NCBI GenBank assembly: GCA_031266415.1
Contig: JAISBB010000001.1
Coordinates: forward strand, 285,556 to 349,555
Source of the DNA: Oscillospiraceae bacterium
GTDB taxonomy: Bacteria; Bacillota; Clostridia; Oscillospirales; Ruminococcaceae
Length of the DNA stretch: 64,000 nt
Direction of reading: 5' to 3'
The position numbers were made by a program, and so were the translations under genes. This document shows positions 17,891-26,368 of the stretch, piece by piece. Below the pieces are notes generated by a model. That model was not told the origin of the DNA, did not search any database, and worked only from the letters and a program-made list of their open reading frames with translations. Positions within the stretch are counted from its first letter, which is position 1. Each line of letters opens with the position of its first letter.

Positions 17891-18829
17891 ATGAACGGCC
17901 ACAACAAAAGTGTAAAGCTGCCTAAAATCATAGATGGATTGCCCATTAAAATGGCTTATCTGCCGCCACATTTTGAAGAGATTCAAATTTACAGCAAAAA
18001 TGTTCACAAAGTTGGGCTGTGCCTTGTTGGATTCTTTAACGACTTCGAAAAAGGAGGCATTTATCTGCTTGGGAATGAAGAAATGCACTACTTAGGAAGT
18101 CTAAGCCACAGTGAAAGGCAAACTGTATTAGATAAATTCTTCCGTTACAAACCATCACTGGTAATCGCCACAAACAATTGGAGTGACATGCAAGAGATAA
18201 ATAATTGTGCCAAAAAACACAAAGTTGCATATGCAACTTCAGATGAATCAACTTCTGAAATCGTGCTTAAAATTCTCAAATTCCTTGATATCGAGCTTGC
18301 ACCAATGCTATCTTTACATGGTGAATTGATTGTTGTTTACGGAGAAGGCGTTCTTATTATGGGCGAAAGTGGAATTGGTAAAAGTGAAACTGTTATAGAA
18401 CTCATTCGAAGAGGGCACCACTTGGTCGCAGACGATTTAGTTGATGTAAGAAAGATATCGCACAATATATTAACAGGAACAGCACCCAACAACATTAGAT
18501 ATTTTGTTGAATTAAGAGGGATCGGAATTATCAATGCAGAAAAGATGTTTGGCATTGATGCGGTAAAAATGTCATCACAAATTGATCTTGTTATTGAAAT
18601 GATGGATATAAAAAACTCAAACTCACTTGCACCAGCAACTTATGACGATTCCTCTACCACAATTTTAGGAGTTGCATTACCGGTTATAAAAATTCCAGTG
18701 AAAAGTGGGCAAAATATGACAACATTAATTGAAGCAGCAACAATGGCAAACAAACAAAAGAAATTCGGGTACAACGCCAGAAAAGAACTCGCGCAAATAT
18801 TAAAAACATCGCAAGAGAGGGAAGTTTAA
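17891..18829 (+). CDS. hprK: HPr kinase/phosphorylase
   Basis: It phosphorylates and dephosphorylates Ser46 of HPr and links glycolytic state to carbon catabolite regulation. The 312 residues carry the N-terminal HPrK_N domain, the P-loop GESGIGKSE, the following HHLVADDLVD, and the HprK signature FVELRGIGIINAEKMFG. RBS TTTAGGAG precedes the ATG. The stop overlaps the murB ATG by one base (TAATG). Its substrate, an HPr with both His15 and Ser46, is encoded at 28433-28702. Confidence 0.97.
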   Translation: MNGHNKSVKLPKIIDGLPIKMAYLPPHFEEIQIYSKNVHKVGLCLVGFFNDFEKGGIYLLGNEEMHYLGSLSHSERQTVLDKFFRYKPSLVIATNNWSDMQEINNCAKKHKVAYATSDESTSEIVLKILKFLDIELAPMLSLHGELIVVYGEGVLIMGESGIGKSETVIELIRRGHHLVADDLVDVRKISHNILTGTAPNNIRYFVELRGIGIINAEKMFGIDAVKMSSQIDLVIEMMDIKNSNSLAPATYDDSSTTILGVALPVIKIPVKSGQNMTTLIEAATMANKQKKFGYNARKELAQILKTSQEREV

Positions 18830-19722
18830 TGGAAAAACTTATTGAGTTTGCGAAAATATTGGGCATAGAACTCCGAAAAGAATCAATGGGCCAGCATACG
18901 ACTTTTAAAATCGGTGGAGTTGCATTTTGGATGCATATAACTGACTTAAATCACCTGAAAAAGTTAATTCCATTCTTAAATTTTCACAATATCCGGCACC
19001 GCATAATTGGCAATGGGTCAAACCTCCTCATAAGCGACAGTAAACTAGACATGGTGTTTTTAAATTTAGCAGACGATGAATCTGGGATAGCACTGATAAG
19101 TGACAACATACTTTTTGCTCCAGCAGGCATTTCTTTGAAAAAACTATGTCAAGTTGCACTAGAATATGAACTTGGTGGGCTTGAATTCGCTTCTGGAATC
19201 CCCGGAACTTTAGGAGGTGCTATTTATATGAATGCCTCAGCATATAGCAGCCAAATGAGCAACGTTCTTGAAAGTATTTCGTTTCTTGATACAACTGGTG
19301 AAGAATTTGAAATAGCAGCAGAAACTGCTCAATTCGGCTATCGAAAAAGCATATTTATGAACCGGCATTTTTACATTACGGGAGCTAAATTGAGATTAAC
19401 TCCACGAAATAAAACCGAAATCGAACAAAAAATGAACTTATTGCAGAAGAAACGCGCAGAAAAACAACCACTGAATTCACCAAGCGCTGGCAGTGTATTT
19501 AAGCGCCCTGAGGGATATTTTGCAGGAGCTTTAATTGAAGAATGTGGGCTTAAAGGCAGTAAGGTGAGAGATGCAAAAATCAGTGATCTTCACACGGGAT
19601 TTATTGTAAATTTAGGGCATGCCAGCTATGAAGATGTAAAGCAACTGATAGGCAAAATTCAAAAAGTTGTGTATAACCAAAAAGGAATCAAACTAGAAAC
19701 AGAAATTGAATTTATTGAATAA
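18829..19722 (+). CDS. murB: UDP-N-acetylenolpyruvoylglucosamine reductase
   Basis: FAD-dependent reduction of UDP-GlcNAc-enolpyruvate to UDP-MurNAc, the second committed step of peptidoglycan synthesis. The 297 residues show the FAD-binding GNGSNLLISD and ASGIPGTLGGAIYMNA, the type II-like FGYRKSIF, and the catalytic SAGSVFKRP with Ser. The hprK-murB pairing is common in Firmicutes. murA and murC of the same pathway lie at 53-57 kb on the other strand. Confidence 0.97.
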   Translation: MEKLIEFAKILGIELRKESMGQHTTFKIGGVAFWMHITDLNHLKKLIPFLNFHNIRHRIIGNGSNLLISDSKLDMVFLNLADDESGIALISDNILFAPAGISLKKLCQVALEYELGGLEFASGIPGTLGGAIYMNASAYSSQMSNVLESISFLDTTGEEFEIAAETAQFGYRKSIFMNRHFYITGAKLRLTPRNKTEIEQKMNLLQKKRAEKQPLNSPSAGSVFKRPEGYFAGALIEECGLKGSKVRDAKISDLHTGFIVNLGHASYEDVKQLIGKIQKVVYNQKGIKLETEIEFIE

Positions 19723-19774
19723 GTAGCGAAAAAATTTCAAACCAATACTTTTTAAGCGCAATTGGAGGGCTATT

Positions 19775-20773
19775 ATGGCAAACATTTCGATTATGGGCGC
19801 CGGCAGTTTTGGGCTGGCACTTGCAGTTACTTTAAATAAGGCTGGGCATAACATTACCGTGTGGTCGTTTGCTGAAAAAGAAAAGCAAACGATTTTGCAA
19901 GAAAGGGAAAATAAAATACGGTTGCCAGGAATTCGAATTTCGGAAAATATTAATATAACAACAGATTTTAAAGACATTAGCAAAGCAGATTTGATTTTAA
20001 TCTCAGTTCCATCAACGGCTGTTCGTGAAGTTGCGCGCAATTTAAAGCAGCACATAACTTCTAAAACTATTGTGGCAAACATGTCTAAAGGCATTGAAAA
20101 AGGAAGTTTAAAAGGACTTTCTGCCGTTATTTCAGAAGAGTTGCTCGGAGATGTTGTTGTTGTGCATGGCCCGTCTCACGCAGAAGAGCTAGCAAGAGAT
20201 GTTCCAACTTCAATGGTTGCCGCATGTATTAATTTAGAAACAGCAAAAAAAGTTCAAATACTGATGCAAAGCAAAACGGTTAATGTATATATATCAAATG
20301 ATGTTAAAGGTCTGGAAGCTGGAAGCACACTAAAAAATATTATAGCGATTGCAGTTGGAGCTTGCACCAAACTCGGCATTGGAGATAACCTGCTTGCGAT
20401 TCTTTTAACTAAAGGGTTGTGCGAAATCGGCAAACTCGGAGTGGCTATGGGTGGGAGCCCACAAACGTTTGTTGGCCTTTCTGGCCTTGGAGATCTACTT
20501 GCAACTTGCCTTAGCGAACACAGCAGAAATCGACGCCTTGGAGAACTTATTGCGCAAAAAATTTCTGTTCGTGAAGCTTTGCAAAAAATAAATATGGTTG
20601 TGGAAGGCTATGATAATGCAGCATCAATCAAAAAATGGGAAGAAAAATACAAATTACATCTACCTATTATGAATACTATATATCGGGTATTATATGAGGG
20701 TGAAAATGTTGAAAAAATTACAGATGCGCTAACTGAAAAATCTGGCGCTGGCTTCGAATATTTTTGGTTTTAA
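19775..20773 (+). CDS. gpsA: NAD(P)-dependent glycerol-3-phosphate dehydrogenase
   Basis: It makes sn-glycerol 3-phosphate for phospholipids. The 332 residues have the nucleotide-binding ISIMGAGSFGLALA, VHGPSHAEELARDVP, and the catalytic lysine region GLEAGSTLKNIIAIA. GLSGLGDLLATCLSEHSRNR follows. ATG with GGAGG upstream. It is downstream of murB in the same direction. Confidence 0.97.
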   Translation: MANISIMGAGSFGLALAVTLNKAGHNITVWSFAEKEKQTILQERENKIRLPGIRISENINITTDFKDISKADLILISVPSTAVREVARNLKQHITSKTIVANMSKGIEKGSLKGLSAVISEELLGDVVVVHGPSHAEELARDVPTSMVAACINLETAKKVQILMQSKTVNVYISNDVKGLEAGSTLKNIIAIAVGACTKLGIGDNLLAILLTKGLCEIGKLGVAMGGSPQTFVGLSGLGDLLATCLSEHSRNRRLGELIAQKISVREALQKINMVVEGYDNAASIKKWEEKYKLHLPIMNTIYRVLYEGENVEKITDALTEKSGAGFEYFWF

Positions 20774-20785
20774 GGAAGTGTTAAC

Positions 20786-22027
20786 TTGTTTGAATATAAT
20801 TCCGATTTCTGGAAATTGGCAAATGAAGTCGAATGCAGCTGTGCAGAGCAATTTAAAACAATTGATATAACGTTTAACAAAAATCAACAAAAAATTATCA
20901 GCGCTTTCATCAAACACAAAGCCGGAACTCAGCACTTAACTGGCACAACCGGCTATGGATACGGAGATATTGGAAGAGAATTAATAGATAATATTTACGC
21001 AGAAATTTTTGAAACAGAAGCTGCTTTGGTCCGACACCACTTTGTGAGTGGAACCCACGCCATAGCAGTTTGCTTATTCGCCATTTTAAGGCCCGGCGAT
21101 AAATTGGTTTGTGCCACTGGCACCCCTTATGATTCGTTGGAACGGATCCTTGGCAAAATTAAATGCGGAGAGGGTTCACTTTCTGATTTTAATATAAAAT
21201 ATACGGAAGTGAAATGGGGAAAAGACACTTTTAATAAACAAATGTTAGCACAAAAATGCCAAAATGCAAAGAGTGTGTATATACAAAGATCTCGTGGCTA
21301 CTCTGCACGAACTTCTCTTGATTTTAAACAAACGGAAGAGATTATTCGCCTTGTCAAAAAAGCAAATGAAGCCGCCATTATTATTGTTGACAACTGTTAT
21401 TGCGAATTCGTTCAACCAATTGAATATTCTAGTGCAAACTTAACTGTTGGGTCTCTTATTAAAAACCCAGGCGGAGGAATCGCCCAAACCGGCGGCTACA
21501 TTGTCGGAGAAAAGAATCTTATCGATCTTTGCGCTAACCGATTAACTGCCCCGGGGCTTGGTGGTGAAGTGGGATGCTCACTGGACCAAAATCGAGAAAT
21601 TCTTATGGGATTGTTTATGGCACCGCAAGCTGTAGCAAACGCTCTAAAGACAGCTGTTTTTTGTGCGGCCTTTTTCAAAAAATTAGGATTTGATGTTAAC
21701 CCTAAACCGAATGAAGCACGTGCCGATATTGTTCAAAGTGTGTCGCTTAAAACAAAAGAACGGCTAATTAATTTCTGTGCTGGAGTTCAAGCGGCTTCAC
21801 CTATAGATTCTTTCGTTAAACCCGAGAAATGGAATATGCCAGGCTACAAAGACGAAATTATCATGGCCTGTGGCGGCTTCACAAATGGAGCAACTATAGA
21901 ATCTTCCGCAGATGCGCCCATAAGAGAACCATATACCGCATTTTTTCAAGGGGGACTTAATTTTCCAAGTGGCAAACTTTGTGTGCTAGAAGCTGCTTGG
22001 AGAGTCATTCAAACAGGCATTTCTTAA
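20786..22027 (+). CDS. PLP-dependent enzyme, aluminium-resistance/methionine gamma-lyase family
   Basis: A fold-type I PLP enzyme of the Alum_res (PF06838) family, widespread in Firmicutes and often annotated as methionine gamma-lyase-like. The 413 residues show TGTTGYGYGDIGRE, VRHHFVSGTHAIA, VDNCYCEF, and the PLP-lysine region GSLIKNPGGGIAQTGGYI. The C-terminal AAWRVIQ end is typical. TTG start at 20786 behind AAGGAAG, 12 nt after gpsA. Its true substrate is not known; the aluminium-resistance name is historical. Confidence 0.88.
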   Translation: MFEYNSDFWKLANEVECSCAEQFKTIDITFNKNQQKIISAFIKHKAGTQHLTGTTGYGYGDIGRELIDNIYAEIFETEAALVRHHFVSGTHAIAVCLFAILRPGDKLVCATGTPYDSLERILGKIKCGEGSLSDFNIKYTEVKWGKDTFNKQMLAQKCQNAKSVYIQRSRGYSARTSLDFKQTEEIIRLVKKANEAAIIIVDNCYCEFVQPIEYSSANLTVGSLIKNPGGGIAQTGGYIVGEKNLIDLCANRLTAPGLGGEVGCSLDQNREILMGLFMAPQAVANALKTAVFCAAFFKKLGFDVNPKPNEARADIVQSVSLKTKERLINFCAGVQAASPIDSFVKPEKWNMPGYKDEIIMACGGFTNGATIESSADAPIREPYTAFFQGGLNFPSGKLCVLEAAWRVIQTGIS

Positions 22028-22063
22028 CATTCGCAAAAAGAATATCAGAAAGGAATAACGATC

Positions 22064-23686
22064 TTGTTAGATGGGATTTTTCTGCATTTCTTGAAAAACG
22101 AGCTGGTATCTAAATTATTAAATGCCAGAATAATCAAAATTTTTCAACCTGTTAATAACGAAATAATTTGTGAGTTGAAAAGCGGGAACAAAAGATATAC
22201 ATTGTTGATTGGCATTTCTTCATCATCCCCACGCATATATTTAACAGAGAGAAAAAATGTCTCCTCACAAACTCCCCCCATGTTCTGCATGTTACTTCGC
22301 AAGCATTTACTAGGGGGAATTATAACAAACATATCGCAGGAAGGATTAGACCGCATAATTTATATTCACTTGAATGCACACAATCAAGTTGGTGAACAGG
22401 TTAAACTATGCTTGGCAGTAGAACTCATGGGGAAGTACTCCAATGTTGTGTTAATTGGGAATAATGGCAAAATCTTGGGCGCATCTAAAATCATACGCGG
22501 TCAAAGAAATATTTTAGTTGGTTTAGATTACGAACAACAAAAGCAAGAAGGGAAATTAAATCTACTCACAACAGAATTGCCAATTGGCAGCTCAATTCAA
22601 TCCATTCAAGGGCTTGGTGGGAAAACATATACCTTACTTAAAAAAACACTTAATGAAGATGCAAATATCATTCTATTTCTTAAAGAAGCACTTTTGAAAA
22701 ATAAATTTGTACGCCCTGTGATGTTTGTTACTGAGCTGTTCCCCACATTTTTTGACTTAGGTCCTGAAAAAAAATATTACTTTAATTCTTTTTGCGAACT
22801 GTTAGAACTATTTTTTAAAAATAAAGTGCTAAATGATTTGATTAAACAGCGTACCAGCAATTTAAGAAAAATTGTTAATCTTACTTTGAAAAAAGTAGAG
22901 AATCGGGCCATTGTTCAAAGGGCAGAACTTGAAAAATGCAAAGGGAAAAACGAAAAAAAACTGGCTGGAGATCTTCTACTGGCCAATATTAATAACATAA
23001 AACCTAACGCCTGCAAAATTAAAGTTAAGAATTTGTTTGAAGAAAAACAACCAGATCTGACAATTGAGCTCAATCCAAGGTTAACTGTTTCACAAAATGC
23101 ACAAAAATACTATAAAAAATATGCCAAATTACAAATAGCCGAACAAAAATTAACCGAATTAATTCAAGAAGGGAAAAATGAACTAGAGTACCTTCAGTCA
23201 CTTTTATTTAGCCTTAATCAAGTAACACACGAATCACAATTGCAAGAAATTCAACAAGAACTTTTAGAACAAGGGTATATCAAAATACGCACAAAAAAGA
23301 AACCAGTTGAAAATCAAAGGATTCTTGAAACAATTTCACTTGAAACTGGGAACGAATTATTTATTGGCAAAAATAATCTACAGAATGAATATATTACATT
23401 TAAAATTGCAAAAAAGAACGACTTGTGGTTTCACACACAAAAAATTCCGGGTGCACACGTTATTTTGCACGCAAAAATCAACCGCGATTTTCTGGAAAGT
23501 GAAATTACAACCGCCGCGCAAATCGCAGTAAACAATAGCCATGCGCACCACAGCTCTCTTGTTGCCGTTGATTTCACAACAGCTAAAAATGTTCGCAAAA
23601 TGCCAAATGGGAAACCTGGCATGGTAAATTATACCAACTTCAAAACCATTTTCGTAAACCCAAATTCACTTAACGAAGAACCTTAA
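22064..23686 (+). CDS. rqcH: Ribosome quality control factor RqcH (NFACT family)
   Basis: RqcH binds 50S subunits carrying stalled peptidyl-tRNA and recruits tRNA-Ala to add C-terminal alanine tails. The 540 residues show the NFACT-N domain (MLDGIFLHFLKNEL, with the conserved LLRKHL), a long coiled coil (about 270-440) and the NFACT-R domain (KKNDLWFHTQKIPGAHVIL). The start is TTG with AGAAAGGA upstream. Its partner RqcP is encoded at 51163-51411. The older name is fibronectin-binding protein FbpA. Confidence 0.95.
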   Translation: MLDGIFLHFLKNELVSKLLNARIIKIFQPVNNEIICELKSGNKRYTLLIGISSSSPRIYLTERKNVSSQTPPMFCMLLRKHLLGGIITNISQEGLDRIIYIHLNAHNQVGEQVKLCLAVELMGKYSNVVLIGNNGKILGASKIIRGQRNILVGLDYEQQKQEGKLNLLTTELPIGSSIQSIQGLGGKTYTLLKKTLNEDANIILFLKEALLKNKFVRPVMFVTELFPTFFDLGPEKKYYFNSFCELLELFFKNKVLNDLIKQRTSNLRKIVNLTLKKVENRAIVQRAELEKCKGKNEKKLAGDLLLANINNIKPNACKIKVKNLFEEKQPDLTIELNPRLTVSQNAQKYYKKYAKLQIAEQKLTELIQEGKNELEYLQSLLFSLNQVTHESQLQEIQQELLEQGYIKIRTKKKPVENQRILETISLETGNELFIGKNNLQNEYITFKIAKKNDLWFHTQKIPGAHVILHAKINRDFLESEITTAAQIAVNNSHAHHSSLVAVDFTTAKNVRKMPNGKPGMVNYTNFKTIFVNPNSLNEEP

Positions 23687-23745
23687 GTAAAAAAATTGCT
23701 AAGCTAAACATTCATGATTTACGAAAAATAATTGCGCCCACACTT

Positions 23746-23773
23746 TTGAGAACACCCAATTTCGTGTTATACT
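23746..23773 (+). promoter_or_regulatory. Predicted promoter of the PASTA pseudokinase gene
   Basis: TTGAGA (23746-23751), a 16-nt spacer, TATACT (23768-23773) preceded by TGT. It lies 60 nt before the ATG. Confidence 0.55.
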
Positions 23774-23832
23774 TGCCATAAAGGAAGGCATTCGTCTGAA
23801 ACAACAACAGCAGGAAGAGAGAGTGTGGTTCA

Positions 23833-25467
23833 ATGCAAAGTGGCAAAGCATGGATTTGTGGCGGCTGCCTGAATCACGTTAGTGGAAACGAATTAACTTG
23901 TAATATGTGCGGAACCAACAAACACAAAGGCAACGACAAAAATTTTCTTGAAATCGGAACCATTTTAGACGATAAATATTTGGTTGGAGGCATACGTACT
24001 TTCAACGGCGAACATGTTATGTACATTGGGAAAGATTTATTAACAAATAAACATTGCCTGATTAAAGAATATGCGCCAACAACACTTTCAACCAGATTGC
24101 AAACTGGTGAATTGGCCGCAAAATTAAGTAAAGAAATTCAATATAAAACATCTATGGTCGACTTCTTAGACCTACACCAAACTTTAAGGCAATTAAATTC
24201 AATTGATGGCTTAGTCCCAATTGAAAATGTTATTGTATATAACAAAACCGTTTATATAATCTACCCTGATGTGGAATTTATTAAGCTTGAAGCTTACCTT
24301 AATCAATACTGGAAATTGAGTTGGGCAGATTCTAAAAAATGGGCATTTGACTTAAACAATATTTTAATTAACGTACATAACAATGGAATAATACACCGCG
24401 GGATTAGCCCTGAAACAATATATGTCGCCACCCATTCTCAAAAAATATTTTTGTGGAGCTTTTCCATTGCCTCTATGCGCACAAAAAACACCCAAATGCA
24501 ATATGAATTATTTGACGAATATAGTGCCCCAGAACAATATTTTTCAAATAAATGGCAAGGTGAGTGGACAGATGTTTACTCCACTGCGTGCGTTTTTCTT
24601 CGCATTTTAACCGGGCGAACCTTGAAAGGACTCCCTGAAAATTTTTTCACAGCGAATTGCGAACTAAACCGCGGAATTCCACAAAATGTTTTAAACGCAA
24701 TTCAAAAAGCAACAAAAAAAAATCACAGTGAACGAACGCAAACCATCCGGCAGTTCAATGCCGGGCTATTGGCTGAATACCGTGAAACAAATTTGTTAGA
24801 TGCTACCGTTGTTTTTGACCCCGCTAGTACAACATTGCCGGCGCTTGAAAATAAGGAGGAATTTAGAATTAAGTACCCAAAAAAATCAAAATTCAAAATG
24901 AAAATATTATTAATACTAGCATTGGGCTTAATTTTAACTTGTGTTGCTGCGTATTTTCTGCTTGATTTAACCCAAAAACAACTAAACACAAAACCGCAAA
25001 AAATGATATCCCTAATACCAGAACAAGAAAATGTCAGTAAAAAAAACACAATAAAACTTCCAAGCTTTGTTGGCGAACTTTATGAGAATATTGCAAAAAC
25101 ACAACTAGAAGGTATTAATTTTCTTTCTGAGTTTAGATTTGACGATGCCATAGAAAATGGCCTTGTTATTTTGCAAACACCACTTGCCGGAATTTATTAC
25201 AACCCGCAAGAAACATTAGACGTTTCTGTTGTTATTAGCAAGGGCCCAGAAACTGTTGACCTACCGCAAATTTTGGACCGAAACATAGACGAAGTAACCC
25301 AAGATCTAGATGAACTTGGGGTAAAATACGAAAAAATTTATGTAGAAACCACCGAAACACAACCAGACATAGTCTACCAATCCAATTGGGGAAACGGCGC
25401 AAAAATAAAGAAAAACAAAGATACTGTGCTTCTTTACTTAAAGAAAACATATAAAGAAAACCCGTAA
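23833..25467 (+). CDS. PASTA-domain membrane protein with an apparently inactive Ser/Thr kinase domain
   Basis: The architecture matches receptor-like PrkC/PknB kinases. An N-terminal zinc ribbon uses C9, C12, C23 and C26. A kinase-like domain spans about residues 40-310, one transmembrane helix lies at about 356-374, and two PASTA repeats (about 400-540) are probably outside the cell. The ATP-site lysine is kept (Lys78 in CLIKEY). The catalytic loop reads HRGISPETI (residues 188 on) instead of HRD...N, and the DFG motif reads SFS (209-211). With both acidic catalytic residues and the Asn missing, it is likely a pseudokinase that senses wall fragments and signals by binding. No PP2C phosphatase gene lies nearby, although prkC is usually paired with one. 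Confidence 0.8.
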   Translation: MQSGKAWICGGCLNHVSGNELTCNMCGTNKHKGNDKNFLEIGTILDDKYLVGGIRTFNGEHVMYIGKDLLTNKHCLIKEYAPTTLSTRLQTGELAAKLSKEIQYKTSMVDFLDLHQTLRQLNSIDGLVPIENVIVYNKTVYIIYPDVEFIKLEAYLNQYWKLSWADSKKWAFDLNNILINVHNNGIIHRGISPETIYVATHSQKIFLWSFSIASMRTKNTQMQYELFDEYSAPEQYFSNKWQGEWTDVYSTACVFLRILTGRTLKGLPENFFTANCELNRGIPQNVLNAIQKATKKNHSERTQTIRQFNAGLLAEYRETNLLDATVVFDPASTTLPALENKEEFRIKYPKKSKFKMKILLILALGLILTCVAAYFLLDLTQKQLNTKPQKMISLIPEQENVSKKNTIKLPSFVGELYENIAKTQLEGINFLSEFRFDDAIENGLVILQTPLAGIYYNPQETLDVSVVISKGPETVDLPQILDRNIDEVTQDLDELGVKYEKIYVETTETQPDIVYQSNWGNGAKIKKNKDTVLLYLKKTYKENP

Positions 25468-25507
25468 AAACTGCATCCACAAATGCAGCACTAGAAACAG
25501 AACCCTA

Positions 25508-26270
25508 TTATTTAAGTAATTCAATAATTTCGGAAGTATCGTAACAGTTTTTCCTTTCCCGTAGAGCACATCATACATCAACAAAATCACCATTCTCTGG
25601 TCATGTAACTGTTATTTTGTATTCTCCACAAGTTCCGCGGTATTCCGTTTCGTGCTCTCGGCACCACCAATAAGAATATTCCAATCAAGCGGGAACCATA
25701 TCGTTTTTCTTTAAAAAATCAAAAAGCGGCTCCACGTTTTTACAAGTCTTGTTGCCACCTGGGTAATGTCGCTTCGCGTTTTGAATTCTTCTCCCCCAAT
25801 TTGGTTTAATTCCTCTGCCATTGGCTACAGCTCTACCGTAAAGTTTACTATAGTATGGGTCAGCACACCGCAAACTTGGGCCCATAAAGAAAGTTGTATG
25901 AACCATCATTCCTTTTTAAAATATCTAATTTTGACACTGTGTATTTTGATGATCCATAATCAAACGTTAAAAAGATTCATTTTCCCTCGACTTTGAGAAA
26001 AGGAGAGAGGAGAAAAGGAGAGAGGAGAAAAGGAGAGAGGAGAAAAGGAGAGAGGAGAAAAGGAGAGAGGAGAAAAGGAGAGAGGAGAAAAGGAGAGAGG
26101 AGAAAAGGAGAGAGGAGAGAGGAAACTCTATCGAATGAGCTTTTTCTTGCAAATCATTTAGTTCTTAATCTTTTGCTGCGGTAACAATATTTTCTATTTC
26201 TAAAGCAGATGGTTCTTTTTTTAAAGTAAGAAACAAATCTTACAGCGACTTTAATAAAAAACATAAAATT
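25508..26270 (-). pseudogene. Decayed unknown gene, interrupted by stops, a frameshift and a repeat array
   Basis: The minus strand between the amidase gene and 25508 reads as coding-like protein in patches. Near 26270-26120 it includes KKEPSALEIENIVTAAKD, broken by two TAA codons. Next come the 15-bp repeats, then KYTVSKLDILKRNDGSYNF (about 25945-25875). After a shift of frame there is an open stretch (25909-25685) with KPNWGRRIQNAKRHYPGGN. Past three in-frame TGA codons the reading continues smoothly (EYSYWWCREHETEYRG, then ENGDFVDV and SEIIELLK) to a TAA at 25508. All three TGAs sit where Trp would fit. I do not recognise the family. It is most simply a pseudogene. Confidence 0.5.
25995..26114. 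repeat. Tandem array: eight perfect copies of a 15-bp purine-only unit
   Basis: The unit GAGAAAAGGAGAGAG is repeated eight times without a mismatch, followed by a partial, diverged copy. The plus strand is purely A/G and the minus strand purely C/T. The unit is a multiple of three and would read as repeats of RKGER on one strand and SSLLF on the other. Identity between copies indicates recent expansion. It sits inside the decayed gene at 25508-26270. Confidence 0.97.
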
Positions 26271-26368
26271 TCGCAAAGAACAATTAATCTAAAGAATTAT
26301 TCCCAAAATAACAAATTCCCCTCTCATGCGACAAAATACACTTTTGACGTTTTAACAAACACAACATT

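Noticed and set aside
25995..26114. CRISPR array
   Set aside because: Repeats are adjacent, with no spacers between them, and no cas genes are present.
25967..26184. Repeat-encoded proteins (RKGER or SSLLF repeats) on both strands
   Set aside because: They arise only from the 15-bp array, have no good start signals and lie in a decayed gene.
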